The notes beneath the pieces were generated by a model. The model was not told where the DNA came from, searched no databases, and saw only the letters and a list, made by a program, of their open reading frames with translations. Made by a program: the position numbers and the translations under genes. Below, piece after piece: positions 44,855 to 57,044 of a stretch of 64,000 nucleotides of DNA; within the stretch, counting starts at the first letter, position 1; every line of letters starts with the position of its first letter. The stretch is from NCBI GenBank assembly GCA_014871385.1, contig CM026426.1, forward strand, positions 38,023,776 through 38,087,775, in the 5' to 3' direction. Origin of the DNA: Ceratodon purpureus (Eukaryota > Streptophyta > Bryopsida > Pseudoditrichales > Ditrichaceae).

Positions 44855-45060
44855 TCCACGGTTATAGGGTCAAATAAAGTACTTAAATTAGTAAATTTCT
44901 AAAAATGTACAAAGAATATTCGAATCTTCTAATTTTATATTTTATTTTTAGTAAAAAAAGTGTTATTTTTAGGTTCTGTCCCCTATTCTCTGCTCTCCGC
45001 TCTCCAAATCTCCGCTCACCGCTCTCCGCTCACGTACAAGCTACGTCCAGTTCAAGCTTG
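44855..45060 (-). repeat. inverted-pair repeat, right copy
   Basis: On the minus strand, the blocks CAAGCTTGAACTGG, GTACGTGAGCGGAGAGCGG and CCCTATAACCGTGG lie in the same order as at 29,881-30,010, with an extra AT-rich insert between the last two. Relative to the island in between, the two copies are inverted. Confidence 0.5.
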
Positions 45061-45063
45061 TAG

Positions 45064-45135
45064 TAAGCCCCAAGTGAAGTAAGCTCCAAGTAAAGTAAAG
45101 TAAGCCCCAAGTAAAGTAAGCTTCAAGTTTGGAGT
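45064..45135 (+). repeat. ~16-bp tandem repeat
   Basis: About four units of AAGCCCCAAGTAAAGT with small length variation, next to the inverted repeat. Confidence 0.6.
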
Positions 45136-47560
<2,425 letters not shown>

Positions 47561-47639
47561 TTCCCTTCACTTTCAAGAACATGTCTAAAATTTGATGTTC
47601 TAGAATGCACGTGCATTTCTGGCATCCCAAAATTGAAAA

Positions 47640-48060
47640 ATGTTTTGTCCAAGTTGAGGGTGCCTAACGATTTGAGAGAAGGCCCAAAGGGAGTTTGGGT
47701 GGAGAGTGAGGGGAAAGGAGGCAAGGTGGAAGGCCGAGGCCGTTGCCGTTCGGGCGGCCATCTGCTTGTCTACTTGGTGTCGGATCCATAGGCCGCGGCA
47801 GCAGGCTCGCATAGTGTCGACCGCTGGATGTATGCGGCAAATGGATCCAATGGCCGTGGTTGTCAAATTAGTTGACAACGGCCGATGGAGCAAACATTGG
47901 GGGTCGCAGCTAACGGATCGGATGGCCGCATCCGTTGAAGCAGATGGCGGGGGTAGCCGGGGAGTCAAGGCTCGTAGGAGCCATCGCTGCCCTGCCCAAT
48001 CCAACTAGCGATGTCCTATCAGCGTTATATTCAAGGACGGTCGCGATCAGACAACCAAAC
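47640..48060. other. GC-rich island, no gene supported
   Basis: Abrupt GC-rich stretch with GGCCG and GGATC phrases, in AT-rich surroundings. The long frames on both strands are composition-driven (Ala/Arg/Thr) and lack motifs. It resembles the GC patches at 28.7 and 13.5 kb in character only. Confidence 0.35.
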
Positions 48061-48558
48061 CGGGCCGAGCCACTTCAATTGAAGGTCGTACGAGGAGGTC
48101 GCATGCATTAAAGGTTGGGTCAAGTTGGGTTCTTCTCACTTAGGTGGGCGTGCCAAATGTCTCGGAGTTTACTCCAAGTCATTTTGCCCCCTTCAAGCGT
48201 TGTGATAGTTCCACAAAAATTGTAGGATAGTTACCTCCGTTTCTAGACCAATTGTTTGGATATATTGAAATCAATGGCTGTGGTGAATACTTTAATCAGA
48301 GTATGGAATTGTTTGTTTGATTTCTGCAATAGGGATTTGGTTATTCTGCAACCATTTATAACTGTGAGAGCTTCATATTGTGTGCAAGATTGTTGTCCAA
48401 TTCTTTGAGGTATACTCCTAGTTGTCTTACAACCATGCTTTGAAAAAATGGACCCCCAACTCCCAAGCAGCCGACGGAAATAATTTTAGATGGTAATAAT
48501 GATCTTGATTGCATAGTAGAGGATAGGTGGCATGATGAAGAAGAGGAACCGTGGACGT
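48061..48558 (+). other. unassigned coding-like fragments
   Basis: In plus-strand frames there are fragments such as FGYSATIYNCESFILCARLL and QPTEIILDGNNDLDCIVED, ending in acidic text just before the candidate LTR. They may be the 3' end of a retroelement or gene. I do not recognise the family. Confidence 0.25.
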
Positions 48559-49535
48559 TGTTACGCCCCTTTATATGACTCCAAGCGGACACTCTAATTT
48601 TGAACGGCAAGGAAGTGGACAACTGCGGAAGACCGAATTTCAAGGAGCTAATCAGGGACGATAAGAAGCATAAGTTCATAGACAAGAAAGTAGAGAGCAA
48701 TTAGTTTTGGGCTAGGACGGTAGTAGTAGTATGCAGCTAGGATGTATCCCATGTCTTTTGTACCTGAACCCTCGGGATCATCTGGTCAATGGACTCTCTC
48801 TTCTCCTATAAGCAGCCTTTGATAGAACTCTGTTTCCTTCCTTGTATGTCTTTCTTTTTACTAACTATGACGCCATGGACTTCCTCTCCGTAACAATTTG
48901 CATATTCTAGGACGCCAAAGTTCCTCTTCTAAATCCTCCCTCACACAAACTCCACACTCCTCACAAACTCTCCGTTTTTCCTCTTTGACCTTCCACTCCA
49001 AACCCTAGGTCGTTATCGTCCCTGTCCTAGGACATTATGTGGCCATGACTATACGTCCCCTTCCCTTGGACTTCCTTTGACATCCCAAGATCAACGTGTG
49101 CCTTTCAATATCCAAGACCATGGTCTCACTTCCTGAACTTTGTCTCTCTTTCAATCAACTCCACGCAGAAACCTAGCTAACATTTTGGCGACCATGCTGG
49201 GGATGATTTTTTGGAACTGGACAAAGTTAAAAATCCAGGACCACGATAACCATGCCGTCTAAGAAAGTGGCTGCCGAGGCTGCACGAAACAATGAAGCTG
49301 AAGAAACTACTGTACAAGACGACCCTGACGTAATTAAAGAATTTCTACAATGGATGAAACAACAAATGACTGACCTTGCTCCCAAAGACGATGCTACCAA
49401 TGCCAAACTGGAAATACTGAGCGCCCAGTATCAAAACCTACAAAGCACCCAAATTCAAAACCCTGCATAGGGGTCTCAGCCAGACCTTGCCGGCCAAGAC
49501 TCCCAAGCACCATTGGGCGTAAAAGCACCCTAAAC
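48559..49535 (+). mobile_element. truncated Ty3/gypsy-like element: candidate LTR, PBS, gag start
   Basis: A candidate LTR at 48,559-49,182 (624 bp) starts TGTTACGCCC and ends CTAGCTAACA. It is followed by TTT and TGGCGACCATGC at 49,186-49,197, the same primer-site string as in the gypsy element at 17,365. An ATG at 49,252 opens a short gag-like frame (MPSKKVAAEAARNN) to TAG at 49,470, readable for about 20 more codons. No second LTR, protease or RT follows within the window. The start of the LTR is a guess from the TGTTA/TAACA symmetry. Confidence 0.5.
49252..49470 (+). pseudogene. gag N-terminus fragment
   Basis: 72 codons: basic start, then acidic/helical (EFLQWMKQQMTDLAPKDD) and Gln-rich (LSAQYQNLQSTQIQNP), stopped by TAG where CAG would be natural. 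It sits about 55 bp after the primer site, a normal leader-to-gag distance only if the leader is short. Confidence 0.4.
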
Positions 49536-50300
49536 AATGCACTTGTCTTCATCATCTGTACATGACAAACCTTGGATGTCATATGGATGTGACTTTCAAA
49601 TGTACTCATGTCTGGAAGAATGATGGCTACTAGTATAAAATCATAGCATTTCGTTATGGACCCCATAACTGAGCACTCTTTACTTTTGGAACAGAAAAAT
49701 AAAATTACAGTAGTGGAGTTGGTGAGTCTTCTCACACCAAGTAGCAATGCACTGTCTCTAGGACATATGTGGAATCATGTCCCCCGTTCCTACGGTGACT
49801 GGTTTCTATGTACATATTGTAGCCTTGTGATGTCAGACGAGAAGTCCTAATGGTTGACATTTCAGTGTGTCTTCAACTTCTAACAAATGACGCTCAATAT
49901 CAATTCAAAAAACAACTGACTGAATATCAATGGATCAGAAAGGATAATAAGGAAGTATAATCATGCAATTATACTTGTAAAGATTGAAGTCTGATATGAA
50001 AGCAATTTTGCATAAAAGGAAAAGAAAATAGAGCACGCAGTGAATAATTCGCCCATGGCAACAGGGACGAAATCAGATGATGAAGAAGAATCTCTAACGC
50101 TTCTGTAGATTATAAATCATATGGCTCATCGGGCTTATAAACTGCTGATCTTTCTCTCCTCGTTTGACCTGATTGAACAACTGTCTACCGTCCAAGTCCA
50201 CTCCATCGGAGCTCATCCACAGTTGACATGGAGCTCCGGAAGTCACTTGGTTTGAGAGAAGGGTTGAACAGGCTTGCTGCAGCGTCGTGGCTTTAGCTTA
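49536..50300. other. no recognisable gene
   Basis: Nothing recognised between the truncated gypsy relic and the MITE. Confidence 0.35.
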
Positions 50301-50565
50301 GAGCATCCCTAGTAGTACTGTAAACCTGTAAGCCTGTAATCATGAGAACATTGTTCTCCCAAACCTGCGTGCCTTTCCGAAGCAAAACATTCCAAAACTG
50401 TTAACAGATTTACAGGTTTGCCCCAAAAAACCTTTCAAAATCAGGTTTCGACCTGTAAATTACAGGCTTACAAGCTCGAATACAGGGCTTGGTCTGAACC
50501 GCAATTCACGTCTTTCTACATCTTTCCGTTTACAGGTTTACAGTTCACGCCTTACTGGGGATGCT
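50301..50565. mobile_element. 265-bp MITE, GAGCATCCC ends
   Basis: Ends GAGCATCCCTAGTA and its inverted partner TACTGGGGATGCTC; ACTGTAAACCTGTAA-type text is mirrored inside, so the whole can fold back. The flanks are TTA on the left and TTG on the right, close to the 3-bp TWA duplication of PIF/Harbinger MITEs, with one mismatch. It carries no coding capacity. It lies only 33 bp beyond the stop codon of the WAT1-like gene, in its 3' flank. Confidence 0.6.
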
Positions 50566-50597
50566 CTTGTCGATGGATTTGAAAGTTCAGCATCACA

Positions 50598-51985
50598 CTA
50601 GATCCATCGGTAGATGTGCACGGTCATTATCGCGAGCACCAAGATACCACCGAGCACACTAGACAAACAAAAGACGGGGTCACGACAAGGGGTTATTGAA
50701 AACAAATGAAGGTTAAATCGTGTTCACTATGAATTAGTGAAAGCATATTAGGACAGAAATCATGCAAAAATGTTGCAAGTAATTATTTATATATGACTAT
50801 ACCTGCCTAGAAAGTACGTCTCTTGAAAGAGAACAAGTAAAAGCAGCGTTTCAAATATGGATTGAAGCGGGACAAAAATGGTCACCATGATATGTCCACT
50901 TTTATAACAACAGCAGGTCTGTACCAAAAAAATTATTGCTACTCTAACAATACCCTGAGAAGTAAATAACAGATTGTCATCATCAGGTTATGAGCCGAAT
51001 GAACTTAGCAATTGGCTGGTCACTTATTCTCAACAAAAACGTTATTGGAGTATACCACGTATGTACCAAAGTAGAGTTCATCCACGTACCGCGTATGCTA
51101 CAGCACTGAGAGACGTTGTTTCAGTTAATACCTAGTCTGACTGTCTCTTGACTAGGAAGAATCCCGAGAAGACCAGCCGCACTGCTCAAATCTGATATGG
51201 AAAAGCCGTGATTGACACCAGTGCTGGATATTTCTTCAAGATAGGTCTCTGGTGACAAGAACAATACTTCGAATGCATCAGATTTGTGAGCTGAAATGTT
51301 GATGGTAGGAGCAAGAAATCAAGTGAGATACACAAGTAGTTCAAAATTTTTCACTGGACATCAAATACCATTCCAGATCTTTTTTTAAGGTTTCTTCTGT
51401 CCAGATAAGCTACTCAAACAGAGTTAGATATCAAAGTCAAGTAATTTAGTGTGCTGTAAAGGAACTATTACCTGAAGATTGACATACAGTACAACGCAAT
51501 TGCAACCCACTCCCAAACAGAGTGATCCAGATATCGACGATTCAACCTCATGCCCTGTTAGGGTTCGAGCAATCACCAGCGAGGGTTTAATCCTACTGAT
51601 TGGATCTCCAAGTGTAGACGGCAACTGATCAGAGCCAAAAAAAATCTGGTCCGCGGTACGAAGTCATTTCCATTCTCTCTGTTATGCAAGCAACGACTCT
51701 TAGCACCTGAGCCTCTCCGTCGCGCCTCGAATAACAAATAACATCTACTCTGTTGCAGTACGAGGCATCAGATTCTAAATTTGGAGTTCGATATATTGTT
51801 ACAATTGAATGAGAGTGCGAAAGATAGATTGCAGACAAGTTGAAACCAATTATGGGATTGAACAAATAGTCAAATGAAGGAAATATACCTCTCGGAGACA
51901 TATCTGGCAATTTTACGAGGATGTCGCAATGCAGGCAGCGATACCTGCTGTGGGATAAAGCAACCAGGATTTGGTAGAAATCCAT
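50598..51985 (-). pseudogene. WAT1-related (EamA/DMT) transporter relic
   Basis: WAT1-related proteins are ten-helix membrane carriers made of two EamA halves. On the minus strand the end of the first half is legible at about 51,780-51,650: SRRDGEAQVLRVVACI then SYRGPDFFWL. The second half follows as three exons with GT-AG borders: 51,290-51,132 (ILKKYPALVSITAFPYQ, stop, AVRLVFSGFFLVKR), 50,954-50,813 (SGHIMVTIFVPLQSIFETLL then LFQETYFLGS) and 50,658-50,598 (VLGGILVLAIMTVHIYRWI, TAG). The pattern K.GP.FV..F.PL...F....L.E..YLGS is diagnostic. In-frame stops occur in the 51.2-kb exon. The only clearly host-type metabolic gene here. Confidence 0.65.
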
Positions 51986-52015
51986 TCATTGCTGTAGACT
52001 GATTCAATGGTCACA

Positions 52016-53425
52016 TGTCGTCGAAGGGTGTGTTGTCTGCCGGCTAAATCACGACATTATTGCTAATGTCTTCTTCATCATCTGCTTCCTCGTCAAATTA
52101 GTCGTCGACGAGGTCGATGTCTTCATGGGCGATATCATCGTCAGGCTTCTCGTGAGCCGGGACGTGCTCAACGTCTACACGAATTCGCTGGAGGCCACGA
52201 CTTCTTTAGGATGATTGTTGTCGGCAACCGCTATGTTAATCGCAGCATCCATGCGGCCTGGTGCACTCAGATGCTCGTCTTCCGAATCTCTTGTGTATCG
52301 TCTTGACCTCGGTTCTTCGTCGCAAACTATTTTCCATTAGGGATCACTCAAATCTTCAATAAATCATACCTATATCAATGCACTCGTATGTTGTTGACAA
52401 TTTTTTAGAAAATAACCTATGGAATATATCAATGCAGCAACCCTCACATTTTGAAATCCACATTTTTCCAATTCGTGGTGCAGGCGTGGAAGTAAGAGTA
52501 CCGTACCTGCTTAACATGACTTGGCATCACATACGGCTCTACTGGAGGGTATTGTCTGGCAGCATATTTAACGGACCAAAATCCGTGCTCGTCCATCCGA
52601 ATTGTCGATGACTCTTCTGTGTCAGGCCTTATTCGAGAACATCTTAGAGTTACGTATTTAATATGGCCGTACTCTACCTTTAAGATATCCTTTATAATTC
52701 TCACGTACTTGAGAGACGCCTTGACCGGATTTCGGTCCGCTCTGGATGATCTACATACCTGTGTCGCTGTGCATGCCACTCCTGAGTCAAAAGATACGTG
52801 ACCTTGTTCAGCTTCATCGTCTACTCAGAAATGATTGCCGTAGGTGTACATAAGGTAATGCTGTCAAAAACCGTCCCGGCCCAAAAACCGTCCCATAGGC
52901 TTTTACATAGGCTGTTCCTGAAACTGTACAAAATCATTCTAATTCCGTCTATGGCTGCAGAAATTGAGTGCTTGTGATTGGTGCAGAAACGTCCTATTCA
53001 CAGAATCCAAGTGGTCATATTAACCATGACTCTAGGGACGGTTAGTGGAGCACCTAGGGCTGAACATTCAAAAATTCATAGAAAATTGTAGACTTACTCA
53101 AAAAATGATTTTTTTTTGGGATGACTTTGCACTAGCTTTGCACTTCATCCAAAAATTATAAAAAAATTCCACCACTAATCCAAATGAGCAAACCTGAAAT
53201 TCGGACGGTTTTTGACAGCATTACTTTAGATGGGTAGTGGCTTACAATTGGGTTTGGCAGCTTTGACATTGTCACCAAAGAGACGTCGGGGCATTCACCA
53301 TTATCTGACATTTGTAGGACGTGGTCCTCTAGCCACTGTCGGAAACAAGTAAATCTTCTCCGAGTTCTGGCCTCAAAGGCCATGGACAGAGCACTGTACT
53401 CTTTGCGCAGGAAAACAGAGCCCAT
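52016..53425 (-). pseudogene. CACTA TNP2 transposase relic, C-terminal part
   Basis: Read leftwards: FEARTRRRFTCFRQWLEDHV then VSLVTMSKLPNPIVSHYPS (53,360-53,225) is cut by a MITE. It resumes as TYGNHF, stop, VDDEAEQGHVSFDSGVA (about 52,835-52,765). A GT donor follows, then the DUF4216-like exon, 52,740-52,490: IIKDILKVEYGHIKYVTLRC, MDEHGFWSVKYAARQ, PYVMPSHVKQV. An acidic tail (DDEEDISNNVVI) ends at TGA near 52,040. Exon borders and order match plant TNP2 genes. Stops and the insertion make it inactive. Confidence 0.6.
52858..53221. mobile_element. 364-bp Stowaway-type MITE inside TNP2
   Basis: Perfect 19-bp terminal inverted repeats, ATGCTGTCAAAAACCGTCC at 52,858-52,876 and its reverse complement at 53,203-53,221, are flanked by TA on both sides (52,856-52,857 and 53,222-53,223). 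A TA duplication suggests a Tc1/mariner-type source. It has no coding capacity. Removing it and one TA restores the TNP2 reading across the junction. Confidence 0.8.
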
Positions 53426-53645
53426 CGAAATTAATTACGTGGACAACAATCACAAGCAGCAAAGCTAAAAAGCTGCACTTCAGACTAAATAGTAACGGGG
53501 ACTAAATCAACAATGACCACAAACCGTACAAGAACAATTGCTCTGTGATAGCAGGGTGTCTCAATTTAATGCTTGACTATAGCTTTTTCATTGATTTCTT
53601 GATTGATTCTATATTTGTCAAAAAAAATTTGACTATATATGGGAA

Positions 53646-53670
53646 GATTATCCTCGAGTCGAGGATAATC
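53646..53670. repeat. perfect 12-bp-arm palindrome
   Basis: GATTATCCTCGA and TCGAGGATAATC flank a single G. It lies in an AT-rich intron-like part of the TNP2 relic. It could be a hairpin in RNA or a footprint; no function is assigned. Confidence 0.6.
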
Positions 53671-53699
53671 TATAATTAGAAAATCGAAAAAAAGTTCAA

Positions 53700-55283
53700 A
53701 TTGTCTAAAAAAAATTGCTGAAATTGTAGGCAAAAAATCTCAAAGTTCTGAAATTATCTCAAAATAACGAATATGGTCATTTATCAAGATTTAACAGTTT
53801 CTCGAAGTTTGCGCAATGCCCCGAAGGTGTGTGTACATTCTTGATGGTTTGGAGAAGTTTCCGGTTGTTGTTTCTTTGGAGCACATAAGGGGCATGTGGC
53901 TTCGTAAAGGTCGACGTTGAACAATCTTGCACGAGGTGGAGCTCTGGCATTACCCTGTCTGTTGCATGTCCTTGCGGACAGCTATGGTGTCCGCCTCTCC
54001 CAGAACAAATCCCATTGCATTCAATGCCACGTTCTTTTCAATGTGCATTATGTCAAGCGTGTGCCTTACTAGTAGCTCATGCGCATTGTAAAGAAACTGT
54101 ATTAGAAAACATTCACTGCGCTATAGAGTGAGCTCCCAGTGTGTATGCTAGAAATGACTCTCTGTTGTTACAACGTTTTTAAATCACATGTATGTAGTAA
54201 CTTTCAGGGAAGCGGCATCCCGAGGCTTAGAGATTGCTTCACCGTATAGCTACACAACCACACTTCTCCCCCACCATTGGGGAATATACCGGGTAGGCAC
54301 CTTTCTCTAAGACATCCAGTACCGACTTCACTGTTATATTAATTCCTCGATCATGAAATACTAAACAATGTGATGAGTAATCTGTGCACACAGCGAGTGA
54401 AATTCTGCAGTTCTACGACGAAACTAAAAGTCAGAGTACATATGAAATTTAATTGCCATAATTAATGATATTTGTCTCTCTTCAAAACAAAACCTCGGTA
54501 CTGAAAGTCTGAAAGTGATACAAGTTAGATTTGGAGGCTCCATAGTATGCAAACAATTGATTTCGTGATGTGACACTTACATTTAAGGTTAACTCAGGGA
54601 AAAAATGAATGGGCTCCGGCAACACTCATAAAATGACAATGTCGAATATCATGGCACTTATCTCGAGATAACTATATATCGCCGAATAAGAAAGATGCGT
54701 TTCTAGCAATATCCAAACTATGACATGCGTATCTCATGACAAACTATATTTTGCCGAATTTGATATGATATTGACAGAGAATATGGCCCGGGAATATTCC
54801 GATTCCAATGTCTGCGACAATGTATTACTACTGTGCCCAAAAAAATAGGTATCAGTGGAACTGCTAAAATATACGTTTATCAAAATTCGTGGAAGAAAAT
54901 AAGCTAAAATGCAAGTCCGAGAGGTGGATTTCGGACTAAAGTCACCTACATTGTTCTCTTGGAGCGCACACAAAATGTAGTAGTACTGTAGAGATATTAG
55001 GCACTGAATGTTGGGACTGATACGATGTGCATGTGCGGCGGCGGAGCTGGTGTAGGGGCGAGGAAAATAAAACTGTGGATTCTTGGACTGCTTGACATCG
55101 GAAGGTCCTACGTTATATTTAACAGGGGATTTGAGGTGCGCCACGAGATTATACGACATTCGCATCATGTCACAGCCATGCTAATTATTCAAGGGAATTC
55201 AATTATTTTTCAAGTTCAAGGAACTTACTCGCCAGCAGGGAAGTTGGTAGAAGCAGGATACTCGCTTAATGCTTGACTTCTGC
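53700..55283 (-). pseudogene. CACTA TNP2 transposase relic, middle part
   Basis: From the copia target site the TNP2 text continues leftwards (AEVKH, stop, ASILLLPTSLLA), ending at a donor GCGA|GTAAGT near 55,225. The clearest block is at 54,080-53,760: LVRHTLDIMHIEKNVALNAM then GFVLGEADTIAVRKDMQQTG, a stop, and after a frame change APYVLQRNNN and HTPSGHCANFEKLLNLDK. It matches LR.NLDVMHIEKNVCDN and TPSGY.SN of TNP2. The intervening 54.1-55.2 kb is intron-like or diverged. Confidence 0.6.
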
Positions 55284-55288
55284 ATGGG

Positions 55289-55432
55289 TGTTCACAATAT
55301 TAGAAGTAAATTAGGGTTTCTAATTTTAACCGACCTAAAGTCGTCGCCGCCATGGCTCCGCCCTGGCTCATGTATAAACTCCTTCTCTTCTAATTCATAG
55401 CTCTCTCTGAGCTGCTTTTCTCGATATCAACA
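55289..55432 (+). repeat. 5' LTR of copia element
   Basis: TGTTCACAAT ... GATATCAACA, 144 bp. Very short for an LTR, and contains a TATAAA-like ATGTATAAACT. Confidence 0.92.
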
Positions 55433-55444
55433 TGGTATCAGAGC
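55433..55444 (+). other. primer binding site (initiator Met tRNA)
   Basis: TGGTATCAGAGC directly abuts the 5' LTR, the usual site in plant Ty1/copia elements. Confidence 0.9.
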
Positions 55445-55494
55445 TGTTTTATTGAAAAACAGATCCAAAGTCAGTCTCTCTTCCATTTCTCAAA

Positions 55495-56367
55495 ATGGAC
55501 TCTACTCTGAGAGACATGTCCGACTCAACGAAGCTTGAAGGACAGACTAACTATCTCCTATGGAGTTATAGGACTAAGATGATTCTTTTGCAGGAAAAGT
55601 TGTGGTGTTTCATCGAGGTACCTGCTAGCAACGCCGGCACCAGCTCTGGAAGTAGCTCCAGCACCAGCGGTGCAACCTCAGGACATGCCACCTCCGGAGT
55701 AACCGCAGCCGCTACAGCCACCAGCACTCCAACATCTGCGCCTACACCTGCTTCCGCACCAGACGAGGCCGAGCGCAAGATCAAAGCCTGCAGAGTCATC
55801 ATATCAACAGTTAAGGATCACGTTATCATTCACATCCTTCATTTAACTGACCCCTTAGAAATCTGGAACAAGTTAAAGACAATGTACGATATTCAGTCTC
55901 CATCCCGCAGATTAGCACTTAAGGAGAGACTCAATTCACTTCGTATGCCAGAAGGAAAGACATTAGACTCACATCTCCAAGATGTAAACTCGATAGTCAC
56001 CCAGCTAGTTAGTTTAGGAGTGACAATTCAAGATGAAGATTTAGTGGACCAAATGCTGTCCAGCTTGCCCAAAAGCTGGAGCACATTTAAAGCAATTCAA
56101 CAAGGTAGGGAACGGAGCCCCACCTTCTCGGAATTGCAGGGATCTATGCTGCATGAAGAGAGCTGACGTATGACAAAGCGGCGCGAGACAGATGAAGTCC
56201 TGTACGCACAGCAGTCTGACACACATCACCGCCACAATCCTTCCCGGGGCGGACGCTTTGGCAGAAGAGGCCGAGGCCGAGGCAGGAGCTTCCACGGTCC
56301 ACGCACCTGCAGACGCTGTGGCTCAACAGCACACACTGAGGCACATTGCGAAACCACGAAGATTTAA
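55495..56367 (+). pseudogene. copia gag with zinc knuckle, one nonsense codon
   Basis: Gag packages element RNA. ATG at 55,495 (MDSTLRDMSDSTKLEGQTN), then NYLLWSYRTKMILLQEKLWC of the N-terminal block and a long Ser/Thr/Ala/Pro linker (about residues 45-85). The UBN2-type capsid region follows (IWNKLKTMYDIQSPSRRLAL; MLSSLPKSWSTFKAIQQ). TGA at 56,164 interrupts the frame. Past it, in the same frame, comes an Arg/Gly-rich stretch and the CCHC knuckle CRRCGSTAHTEAHC at 56,308-56,349. TAA at 56,365 and TAG at 56,395 then separate it from protease, again without frame change. CGA, CAA and CAG are the natural precursors, so all three stops fit C-to-T. Confidence 0.85.
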
Positions 56368-56499
56368 AGACAAATTCGCGACCTCTAGGTACAACTGTCA
56401 AAGCTCAAGACCACTCATTCTACATCATACTCATCTATCGACGTCTTACCAAGTGACGAGTCTGAAGGCGACGATACACAGGCAGCGCTAAACGCGTGC

Positions 56500-57042
56500 A
56501 TGTCCGCATTTACAGTCGATGAGGAACCCTGGTTTCTGGACTCTGGCGCCAGTTGGCATGTCACGGGGAATCCTCACCTCTTCACCGACAAGTCTCATTC
56601 CTCTATCACTAGCATTAGAACCGCAGCAGGCCAGGTTCTCCCTGTAGTACACAAGGGAAACATTAATTTCTCTGACCATGAAGTAAAAAGTGTACAAGAC
56701 ATTCTCTACGTCCCAAGAGTGAAAACCAATCTTCTATTAGTCGGCCGGTTTGCAGATTTAGGCCACACCATTTTGTTTAATTCAAACAAATGCCTCATCT
56801 ATGATACTTACAATCCCAAGGCTGTGTTTCTGGAAGCTCACCGCGATCCGCGTACCAAGTTATATCGACTAACTGCGAAGCCTGTCCCAAAACAATCAAC
56901 AGCCCTCTCAGTTAGTGCACCATCAAAAGTTTCCATTGAAACTGTAAATCTCTGGCATAGAAGGTTAGCTCATGTTAATCAACAGAGCCTCTATCATCTA
57001 TCTAACAGAGGACTGGTAAATGGGATCCCCAGAATTCCCTGA
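56500..57042 (+). pseudogene. copia protease and GAG-pre-integrase segment
   Basis: Same frame as gag. The active site is WFLDSGASWHVTG (catalytic Asp at 56,539), followed by the copia-type IRTAAGQVLPVVHKGNI and DILYVPRVKTNLLLVGRF. The pre-integrase zinc region WHRRLAHVNQQSLYHL follows near 56,955. The frame ends at TGA 57,040. The zinc-binding Cys pair (HCMSC) and the rest of integrase are in the next frame, consistent with one lost base near 57,035-57,050. Confidence 0.85.
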
Positions 57043-57044
57043 AA

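Noticed and set aside
47600-48008. Overlapping 134- and 100-codon frames in the GC island
   Set aside because: GC-rich DNA has few stops; neither translation shows a domain.
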